Of a stretch of DNA of 5,358 nucleotides, positions 1-4,781 are shown one piece after another; within the stretch, counting starts at the first letter, position 1, and every line of letters starts with the position of its first letter. The position numbers were made by a program, and so were the translations under genes. Location of the stretch: the NCBI GenBank assembly GCA_011372345.1, contig DRTC01000165.1, positions 1-5,358 of the forward strand, read 5' to 3'. This stretch comes from Candidatus Cloacimonadota bacterium (lineage in GTDB: Bacteria > Cloacimonadota > Cloacimonadia > Cloacimonadales > TCS61). A model generated the notes under the pieces. That model did no database searches. It was not told where the DNA came from and saw nothing but the letters and a program-made list of their open reading frames with translations.

Positions 1-35
1 CTGATATTCTCATTTATTTTCCTTTTTGAATCCAT
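1..35 (-). CDS. Possible 5' end of a leftward gene, cut by the window edge
   Basis: Read leftward, an ATG at 35-33 opens MDSKRKINENI and stays open to the edge. It follows a purine-rich AGAGGAGA stretch (37-44) that resembles a Shine-Dalgarno site and the leader of the receiver remnant further right. The gap from GGAG to this ATG is only 2 bases, which is short. A second ATG at 13-11 in another frame has AAGG about 7 bases upstream and is an equal rival. Eleven codons are too few to suggest any product. This is inferred from the start-site pattern alone. Confidence 0.25.
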   Translation of the reverse strand, partial: MDSKRKINENI

Positions 36-80
36 ATCTCCTCTTTTTTTACATGAAAAGGATTCTGCAAGGTTGCAATA

Positions 81-233
81 TGTCATTGCGAGATTTCCTA
101 TGAAGGAATTCCAGCGAAGCAATTCCGCCTTTAGCGGATAAATCTACAACTCTAACTTGATGATAAGAAAGAGATTGCTTCATAGTAACATCAAGAAGAA
201 ACCAGCCAAAGGCTGGTAAACCTCGCAAAAACA
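81..233. repeat. Degenerate palindromic intergenic repeat ('TGTCATTGCGAG' type)
   Basis: The ends are imperfect inverted repeats: TGTCATTGCGAG at 81-92 against CTCGCAAAAACA at 222-233, 10 of 12 positions complementary. An inner pair also matches inversely: GAAGCAAT (116-123) and ATTGCTTC (174-181). Two small hairpins lie inside: CCGC/GCGG at 125-137 and ACCAGCC-AAA-GGCTGGT at 201-217. The whole 153 bp could fold as one branched cruciform. Repeats with the TGTCATTGCGAG...GAAGCAAT vocabulary are common between genes in many unrelated bacteria; that resemblance is from memory. No clear target duplication is visible, so mobility is unproven. A 61-codon reading frame across it on the minus strand looks incidental. 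Confidence 0.6.
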
Positions 234-402
234 TTCTCTATGATGATTTTCTCAAAAAAACACACAGTTATGCAGAACTCATTTACATGAAATTCTTAAC
301 AACAACTTTATTCAGATTTTTCTTAAAATTTTATTGAGGAAATATCGGTCAATCAAAAAATCAAACATGAGGAATCAATTATCGAAAATTTTACTTCCGA
401 GA

Positions 403-462
403 ACACCGAGAATAATCGGAATTTTTTATTTTTCTCGGTGTACTTCAGTGTTTTTCGGTGTT
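403..462. repeat. Cluster of 10-bp-phased TCGGTG motifs with inverted arm
   Basis: ACACCGAGAA (403-412) is perfectly complementary to TTCTCGGTGT (432-441), giving a 10-bp stem around a 19-base AT-rich loop. From 435 the motif recurs exactly every 10 bases: TCGGTG at 435, TCAGTG at 445, TCGGTG at 455. The stretch 444-462 is a perfect 19-bp inverted copy of 1960-1978. It lies beyond the terminator of the leftward lipoprotein gene, so it is probably not part of that transcript. Its role is unknown; it is either a dispersed intergenic repeat or a protein-binding array. Confidence 0.55.
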
Positions 463-475
463 AAATTTATACAAA

Positions 476-504
476 AAAACCTGCCAGTGGGGCTGGCAGG
501 TTTT
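476..504 (-). terminator. Intrinsic terminator of the lipoprotein gene
   Basis: A perfect 12-bp stem (AAAACCTGCCAG at 476-487 with CTGGCAGGTTTT at 493-504) encloses a 5-base loop. Read leftward, the GC-rich stem runs straight into seven T's (complement of the A-run 473-479), the classic Rho-independent arrangement. It sits about 90 bases beyond the stop codon of the minus-strand lipoprotein gene. Rightward the T-run is only four bases, so it acts best for leftward transcripts. Confidence 0.88.
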
Positions 505-505
505 A

Positions 506-555
506 AGTGCTGAAATGACTTTAGTCACTTTTCCTATTTTATTCGGATCAGCACT
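506..555 (-). other. Second stem-loop in the lipoprotein gene's 3' untranslated region
   Basis: AGTGCTGA (506-513) pairs perfectly with TCAGCACT (548-555). Inside it a small TGACT/AGTCA hairpin (516-527) could form, making a branched structure. It lies between the lipoprotein stop codon and the terminator hairpin, so it would be in the mRNA tail. It could protect the 3' end or be a leftover repeat; neither is shown. Confidence 0.45.
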
Positions 556-593
556 CTATATATCAGGGTGGGATTTTCTTTAAAGAACTTCTT

Positions 594-1190
594 CTAATCC
601 GTCTGGTAGCGATATGCGAGTTTATGAACATTATAGCTTTCGACATCATCTACCCAGTAAACATTACCTTTCTCTTCCGGGATAGCAATAGCAAGCCTGC
701 CGACAGAAGCATTAGCATTGAAAAATCCGGTTGTCAGTTCGATCTGGTTCCAACCTTGTTTGAGAGTTACTTTTTCAGTATAATCATTAACTCTTTTTCC
801 ATTTTTATCAAATGCGAAGAAATGAAGTTTAACCGGTTCTTTGGTTGGTTTATCGGATTTGATATAACATCTCGAATAATAAATTGCTTGAGGATTAATG
901 GAAAATCCATCGGAAATAAGGCTTGTTTTCTCTACGGAACCTTCTATTTTCAAGCATTTTCCACCAACATTGTGAGTTTCATCATCCCAGACAATATTAC
1001 TTTCCAGATCATTTAAAACAACCCATCCTTCAGGAATAGAAGATGGTTCATATTTCCCCTGTTCGAAACTGGAATTAGGAACTACATTTTCTTTTCCTTC
1101 AGTATATTTTGCTGAAAACTGGGAAATCGAACCAAAAGCACAGCCACCTAAAATAGCTATGATCACGAGTAATTCAAAATATTTTTTCAT
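594..1190 (-). CDS. Lipoprotein with a carbohydrate-binding-module-like domain
   Basis: This encodes a 198-residue exported protein of unknown ligand. Residues 1-16 are a lipoprotein signal peptide (MKK, then a hydrophobic run) ending in a clear lipobox, LGGC, with the lipidated cysteine at residue 17. The next residue is Ala, not Asp, so by the enterobacterial rule it would go to the outer membrane. Residues about 35-184 look like one beta-sandwich of the CBM4/9 or galactose-binding type: NVVPNSSFEQG opening (35-45), PEGW (53-56), WDDE (68-71), a Lys-Ile strand near 81, and the closing WVDDVE (179-184). Family assignment rests on this motif order. No catalytic domain is present, so it probably binds a glycan or a surface partner. 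The start at 1190 is preceded by AGGGGG four bases upstream. A weak promoter may lie at 1233-1259 (TATAAA, TTGGAA, 15-base spacer). It is monocistronic, with a terminator at 476-504. Confidence 0.78.
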   Translation of the reverse strand: MKKYFELLVIIAILGGCAFGSISQFSAKYTEGKENVVPNSSFEQGKYEPSSIPEGWVVLNDLESNIVWDDETHNVGGKCLKIEGSVEKTSLISDGFSINPQAIYYSRCYIKSDKPTKEPVKLHFFAFDKNGKRVNDYTEKVTLKQGWNQIELTTGFFNANASVGRLAIAIPEEKGNVYWVDDVESYNVHKLAYRYQTD

Positions 1191-1373
1191 TTTTCCCCCT
1201 ACGAAAAATTTTTATTTCACATCTATGCACACTTTATAATAATGCAGTTGATGTTCCAAGGTCATTGAAAATTTATTGGTAGTATTAATAGTATTTATCT
1301 CTTTTAAAATAACATAGATAAAAAGCTCGTTTGAAATTTTAATTGTTGGGTAAAAGTTTTTCATTTTTTTTAT

Positions 1374-1398
1374 TTGGGTCATTATTGGGACAAAGTGA
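1374..1398 (+). repeat. 11-bp tandem motif, left copy
   Basis: Two 11-bp units, TTGGGTCATTA (1374-1384) and TTGGGACAAAG (1385-1395), followed by TGA. ATTGGGACAAAGTGA (1384-1398) matches 1905-1919 at 14 of 15 positions in the same orientation. The two copies flank the receiver-domain remnant. This could be a duplicated target or recombination site, or a dispersed motif. Confidence 0.5.
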
Positions 1399-1422
1399 CA
1401 GAATTGTGGCATACTTTAAAAA

Positions 1423-1710
1423 TCAAAGATTGGTATAATTTGAGACATTTAAGTCATCCTCGAGCAAGTGATCGTCAAATGAATCTAATAATTGATAATT
1501 CTCCTTATCAGAAGAAAAAAGTTCGAGGAAACGCAATCCGTCCATCTCGGGCAAAGTTATATCAAATAGTACTAATTTTGAGGACTTTGTTTTGATTTCG
1601 AAAGTTTTACAGTTATCATAGGGGAAAGAATAATTTTTTGTTCTGCATTTTGAAATATAGGTCAATAAAAGCCTGATATTTTTTTCATCTACAACTAATA
1701 GTGATTTCAT
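1423..1710 (-). pseudogene. Decayed response-regulator receiver domain
   Basis: The 95-residue product resembles a CheY-like receiver, the phospho-accepting half of two-component signalling. It opens MKSLLVVDEKNIRLLL, with the acidic pair D8/E9. The phosphorylation loop is LVLFDITLPEMDGL, with candidate phospho-Asp at D50 and the usual Pro and Asp-Gly following. The 42-residue spacing between the two Asp sites fits the family. The stretch between them (about 22-45) has lost the usual helix and strand pattern. Beyond residue 65 the protein is too short: DSFDDHLLEDD and a NYT ending look like fragments of strand 4 to helix 4, and the conserved Lys of strand 5 is missing. Intact receivers are about 120 residues with an output domain or partner; neither is here. 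I chose the ATG at 1710, seven bases after GGAG; ATGs at 1713 and 1740 are also in frame. It may be a dying gene or a very divergent one. Confidence 0.6.
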
Positions 1711-1894
1711 CATTTCTCTCCTCTTTACGACTTTTTTCATTTCCCATAATCCGCAAGAGTTATACCAGAATTAATAAATTATCACAGAGTTTAAAAGAAT
1801 TTCACATCTTTAATAGAAACAGCAACTTATCGTCTTAGTAAATTTTATTTTTGGTCGATGATGTTGCTTTTTCGGATTTTTGGCTTTTAGTGAT

Positions 1895-1919
1895 TTGGGA
1901 CAAAATTGGGACAAGGTGA
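1895..1919 (+). repeat. 11-bp tandem motif, right copy
   Basis: Two 11-bp units, TTGGGACAAAA (1895-1905) and TTGGGACAAGG (1906-1916), then TGA. It is the better-preserved partner of the copy at 1374-1398, in direct orientation about 520 bp away. The receiver remnant lies between the two. Confidence 0.55.
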
Positions 1920-1959
1920 TGTTGGTTGAACATTAAAAAATCACTTCGCAAATTAATTG

Positions 1960-1978
1960 AACACCGAAAAACACTGAA
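1960..1978. repeat. 19-bp inverted repeat, right arm (partner at 444-462)
   Basis: AACACCGAAAAACACTGAA here is the exact reverse complement of 444-462. It keeps the 10-bp phasing seen there (CACCGA at 1962, CACTGA at 1972). The rest of the non-coding gap between the receiver remnant and uvrB (1741-2140) is AT-rich, and I see no RNA gene or clear terminator in it. Confidence 0.6.
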
Positions 1979-2049
1979 TCTCACAAAATATAATAATAAC
2001 TTTAAGCGCTAATCAATCTTCTCACATTTTATCATCGGAGGAAAGAAAA

Positions 2050-2109
2050 ATGCAATTTTCATTAATATGGAATATGAAAAAAAACTTTGCAAAATATCCT
2101 GCACTTTGA
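2050..2109 (+). CDS. Possible 19-codon leader ORF upstream of uvrB
   Basis: The ATG at 2050 follows a near-ideal Shine-Dalgarno site, GGAGG at 2037-2041, with an 8-base spacer, stronger and better spaced than that of uvrB itself. It encodes MQFSLIWNMKKNFAKYPAL and stops with TGA at 2107-2109, 31 bases before the uvrB start. It has no run of one amino acid and no obvious attenuator hairpin, so regulation by translation is not evident. It could be a leader peptide, a small protein, or the surviving start of a lost gene. Confidence 0.35.
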   Translation: MQFSLIWNMKKNFAKYPAL

Positions 2110-2140
2110 ATTAAGTCTCCAAAAATGTAATTAGGGGAAA

Positions 2141-4135
2141 ATGAATAAATTTAAATTAGTTTCAAATTATCATCCCAAAGGTGATCAACCTCAGGCAATA
2201 AAAGAACTTGTCGCTGGATTGAAAAATAATGAGAATTATCAAACCTTGCTGGGAGTGACAGGTTCCGGGAAAACATTTACTATTGCAAATGTTATTCAGG
2301 AGATAAATAAACCGACTTTGGTCATTTCTCATAATAAAACTTTAGCTGCTCAACTTTACGGAGAATTCAAGCAGCTTTTTCCTGAAAATGCAGTAGAATT
2401 TTTTATCAGCTATTATGACTATTATCAGCCTGAAGCATATATTCCCGGTAAGGATATTTATATCGAGAAAGATTCCGATATCAACAGCCAGATCGAAAAA
2501 TTGCGATTGCATGCGACCATGTCTTTGATGGAAAGAAAAGATGTGATCATTGTTGCCAGCGTTTCCTGCATTTACGGTTTGGGTATTCCCGAAGAATACC
2601 GGGAAGCTTTAATCAGAATTCAAGTTGGTGATCTGATCGAGCGGGATGAACTGCTGAAACAATTAGTGAAAATTCATTACGGACGCAATGATATTGCTTT
2701 TGAAAGAGGAACTTTCCGGGTCAAAGGTGATGTTGTCGATGTTTTTCCTGCTTATGTCGAACATTCGGTCAGGATCGAATTTTTTGGTGACCAGGTTGAA
2801 AAAATTTCCAGGATAGATCCTCTGAACAATAAAGTTCTGGAAACTGTCGAGATGTATCCGATCTATCCTGCCAATCATTTTGTGACATCTAAGAGTGCGT
2901 TGGAAAGAGCGATCGGATTAATTAAAGAAGAATTAAAATCAAGAGTTGAATATTTTACAAGAAATAACCAGTTGCTCGAAGCTCAAAGGATCGAACAGAG
3001 AACAAATTTTGATCTGGAAATGTTACGGGAATTGGGATTCTGTTCCGGTATAGAAAATTATTCGAGACATTTGACCGGAGCAAAAATCGGAGAACCTCCA
3101 AGTTGCTTGATAGATTATTTTCCTGATGACTTTTTGATGGTCATTGACGAATCTCATGCCACGATTCCCCAGGTTCATGCTATGTTTGGAGGAGATTATA
3201 CGCGCAAAAAGAATTTAGTAGATTACGGTTTTCGTTTACCTTCTGCTTTTGATAATCGTCCTTTAAAATTTAATGAATTTGAATCCAAGATAAATCAGGT
3301 TATTTTTATCTCCGCCACTCCGGGAGATTATGAACTTTCCAGATCAAATGGTGTTTTTGTGGAACAGGTTATTAGACCGACAGGGTTGCTCGATCCGGAA
3401 ATCGTTGTCAAACCGGCTTCTTCTCAAGTCGATGATCTGCTGGAAGAAGTCAGGCAAAGAACTGAAAAACAACAACGGATATTGGTGACAACCCTGACCA
3501 AACGCATGGCTGAAGATCTCAGCCAATATCTGACCAAAGCCGGAGTAAAAGTTCGTTATCTTCATAGTGAAATTAAAACCATCGAAAGAGCAAAAATCAT
3601 TCGCGATTTAAGATTGGGAGAATTCGATGTTCTGGTTGGAGTAAATCTTTTGCGGGAAGGTCTCGATCTCCCGGAAGTTTCTCTGGTCGCCATCTTTGAT
3701 GCGGATAAAGTAGGCTTCCTGCGTTCAACTCGTTCTCTCATCCAAACAGCAGGAAGAGCGGCTCGGAATATCGATGGAAAAGTGATTTTTTATGCAGACA
3801 AAATTACATCTGCAATGGAGCAGACAATTTCTGAAACAAACCGTAGAAGAAATAAGCAAATGCAATTCAATCAAGAACATAAGATCACTCCCCAGAGCAT
3901 CAAAAAAAATATTGACGCTATAATGGCTTCTACATCTGTGGCAGAAGGATACAAAAAATCCGAAAAAAAATCAGCAGATTCAGAGAAAAAGAAATTTTCG
4001 GATTATCTTGATCTTAGTTCAAAGGAAAAGGTTATTAAATTGCTGGAGAAAGAAATGAAAGAAGCTGCTGAAAAGTTGGATTTTGAAACAGCGATGGAAA
4101 TCAGAGATCGGATTTTCGAACTGAAGGAATTATAA
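2141..4135 (+). CDS. uvrB: UvrABC excision nuclease subunit B
   Basis: UvrB is the damage-verifying helicase-like subunit of nucleotide excision repair. UvrA loads it on distorted DNA, and it then recruits UvrC for the two cuts, in the cytoplasm. The 664 residues are full length for the family (E. coli about 673). Walker A is GVTGSGKT (38-45). The beta-hairpin that probes DNA carries YYDYYQPEAYIP (91-102). Walker B is DESH (336-339). Helicase motif VI is QTAGRAAR (535-542). The C-terminal UVR helical hairpin, which binds UvrC, spans about 629-664, after a Lys/Ser-rich linker. The ATG at 2141 follows AGGGG with a short 3-base gap, and the N-terminus aligns with the family start (FKLVSNYHPKGDQPQAI). 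One oddity: the usually invariant DADKEGFLRS reads Val for Glu (V524). No uvrA or uvrC is adjacent. No terminator is obvious downstream, where a mobile element begins 19 bases after the stop. Confidence 0.98.
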   Translation: MNKFKLVSNYHPKGDQPQAIKELVAGLKNNENYQTLLGVTGSGKTFTIANVIQEINKPTLVISHNKTLAAQLYGEFKQLFPENAVEFFISYYDYYQPEAYIPGKDIYIEKDSDINSQIEKLRLHATMSLMERKDVIIVASVSCIYGLGIPEEYREALIRIQVGDLIERDELLKQLVKIHYGRNDIAFERGTFRVKGDVVDVFPAYVEHSVRIEFFGDQVEKISRIDPLNNKVLETVEMYPIYPANHFVTSKSALERAIGLIKEELKSRVEYFTRNNQLLEAQRIEQRTNFDLEMLRELGFCSGIENYSRHLTGAKIGEPPSCLIDYFPDDFLMVIDESHATIPQVHAMFGGDYTRKKNLVDYGFRLPSAFDNRPLKFNEFESKINQVIFISATPGDYELSRSNGVFVEQVIRPTGLLDPEIVVKPASSQVDDLLEEVRQRTEKQQRILVTTLTKRMAEDLSQYLTKAGVKVRYLHSEIKTIERAKIIRDLRLGEFDVLVGVNLLREGLDLPEVSLVAIFDADKVGFLRSTRSLIQTAGRAARNIDGKVIFYADKITSAMEQTISETNRRRNKQMQFNQEHKITPQSIKKNIDAIMASTSVAEGYKKSEKKSADSEKKKFSDYLDLSSKEKVIKLLEKEMKEAAEKLDFETAMEIRDRIFELKEL

Positions 4136-4147
4136 TTTTGGTTCTTG

Positions 4148-4153
4148 AACATT
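4148..4153 (+). repeat. Target-site duplication AACATT, left copy
   Basis: AACATT abuts the left terminal inverted repeat of the 196-bp element and is repeated directly at 4350-4355. The match is exactly six bases; the next base on either side differs. This is the expected scar of transposition. Confidence 0.6.
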
Positions 4154-4247
4154 GAGTCCACTCTAAAAAGGCAATAATTTGGAATATATATGAAATTTTG
4201 CACGAAATTTGGAAACTGATGAATCAGTTAATGACCTTTATCTTCTT

Positions 4248-4277
4248 ATTAACCACCAACTTAAGTTGGTGGTTAAT
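4248..4277. repeat. Perfect 30-bp palindrome inside the mobile element
   Basis: The two 15-base halves (4248-4262 and 4263-4277) are exact reverse complements with no spacer, centred on CTTAAG. In DNA it can extrude as a cruciform; in RNA it would form a hairpin of about 13 bp with a small loop from either strand. No T-run follows on either strand, so it is not a standard intrinsic terminator. Confidence 0.85.
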
Positions 4278-4295
4278 GAAACAGGAAAAAGTATT

Positions 4296-4311
4296 AACCG
4301 TTTTAACGGTT
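4296..4311. repeat. Short hairpin inside the mobile element
   Basis: AACCGTT (4296-4302) pairs with AACGGTT (4305-4311) around two bases. Followed by TCTAATTTTA, it could be a weak rightward terminator for uvrB read-through, but the stem is AT-rich and the T-run is broken. It shares the TTAACC flavour of the neighbouring palindrome. Confidence 0.4.
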
Positions 4312-4349
4312 TCTAATTTTATTGAATTTGACCTTTTTAGAGTGGGCTC

Positions 4350-4355
4350 AACATT
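4350..4355 (+). repeat. Target-site duplication AACATT, right copy
   Basis: This is the direct copy of 4148-4153, immediately outside the right terminal inverted repeat. Beyond it, 4356-4459 is AT-rich leader DNA before the kor operon; I see no convincing promoter pair there. Confidence 0.6.
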
Positions 4356-4471
4356 TGGAAAAAATAACAAAAAAATACTTAACCTATCTAAAATTCAATT
4401 CGATTTTTATTTATGAAAAATATAAGATTTTAGCTAAAAAATATATATTTGATTTCTCCAGGAGGAAATAA

Positions 4472-4771
4472 ATGCCTGATAAAGTTGAAAAACATCGGGA
4501 AGGAACGATTTTTAGAACCGAAGATTCGACTAAAAAAATGGAAGTCGAACAAACCGAGATCAAAGAGGAAGGAGATTATCAGAAAGATCCTGTTTATATT
4601 TACTATGACTGGTGTGTGAAGTGCGGAATTTGTGTTGCTTTTTGTCCGACCAAAACTCTTGCTCGCAAACCTGATGGATCTCCTTATGTAAAAAATCCTG
4701 AAAAATGTATTCATTGCGAAATGTGTGATCGATTGTGTCCGAATTTTGCCATCACCGGAGCAAAAAGGTAG
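4472..4771 (+). CDS. korD: 2-oxoacid:ferredoxin oxidoreductase, delta (ferredoxin) subunit
   Basis: This is the small iron-sulfur subunit that passes electrons between the catalytic subunits of a 2-oxoacid:acceptor oxidoreductase and ferredoxin. The 99-residue protein carries two [4Fe-4S] motifs of the CxxCxxCxxxCP type: Cys 48, 51, 54, 58 and Cys 79, 82, 85, 89, each ending in Cys-Pro. Residues 1-40 form a charged, Glu/Lys-rich extension without cysteines. The start is supported by AGGAGG at 4460-4465, six bases upstream. The stop is 10 bases before the alpha-subunit start, with that gene's ribosome site (GGAG, 4771-4774) overlapping the end of this one, so the two are surely co-transcribed and translationally close. 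Delta-then-alpha is a familiar order for these enzymes. The ferredoxin fold is certain; the substrate class (2-oxoglutarate, branched-chain or pyruvate) is inferred from the neighbour. Confidence 0.88.
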   Translation: MPDKVEKHREGTIFRTEDSTKKMEVEQTEIKEEGDYQKDPVYIYYDWCVKCGICVAFCPTKTLARKPDGSPYVKNPEKCIHCEMCDRLCPNFAITGAKR

Positions 4772-4781
4772 GAGAAGATAT

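Larger units (their letters stand above)
4154..4349. mobile_element. 196-bp MITE-like element with terminal inverted repeats
   Basis: The left end GAGTCCACTCTAAAAAGG (4154-4171) and the right end, CCTTTTTAGAGTGGGCTC (4332-4349), are inverted repeats matching at 17 of 18 positions. Weaker complementarity runs inward (CAA against TTGAC). The element is flanked by AACATT on both sides. It encodes no transposase: a 72-codon frame starting at 4198 runs through and past the right end and resembles nothing. It is therefore a non-autonomous element that would need a transposase in trans. I cannot name the IS family from these ends. The interior holds a perfect 30-bp palindrome and a second hairpin. 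It sits between uvrB and the kor operon and does not interrupt either. Confidence 0.72.

Noticed and set aside
49..234. 61-codon minus-strand reading frame
   Set aside because: It lies almost wholly within the palindromic repeat at 81-233, has no convincing ribosome site, and looks like no known protein; the open frame is a by-product of the repeat.
624..1016. 130-codon plus-strand frame
   Set aside because: It is antisense to the lipoprotein gene, which has a signal peptide, lipobox, domain motifs and terminator. The antisense product has no recognisable features.
1212..1412. 66-codon minus-strand frame between the receiver remnant and the lipoprotein
   Set aside because: AT-rich, no recognisable domain and no clear ribosome site; it overlaps the tandem motif at 1374-1398. 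Treated as non-coding.
1374..1595. 73-codon plus-strand frame starting in the tandem motif
   Set aside because: Antisense to the receiver remnant, whose phosphorylation-loop motif shows which strand was coding.
1423..1710. A single frameshift explaining the odd middle of the receiver gene
   Set aside because: I read the other two frames across the middle; they hit stops and do not restore receiver-like sequence, and the Asp-to-Asp spacing is near normal in the main frame. Gradual divergence plus C-terminal loss fits better.
444..1978. The 19-bp inverted repeats as ends of a composite transposon
   Set aside because: There is no transposase between them, no target duplication outside them, and the motif also recurs in phased partial copies at 403-440, which suits a dispersed repeat better.
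4248..4311. The palindrome and hairpin as the uvrB intrinsic terminator
   Set aside because: Neither is followed by a proper T-run on the plus strand, and both belong to an inserted element, not to the uvrB gene itself.
4198..4416. 72-codon plus-strand frame through the mobile element
   Set aside because: It runs through the palindrome and past the element's right end, has no ribosome site, and its product is low-complexity and unlike any transposase.
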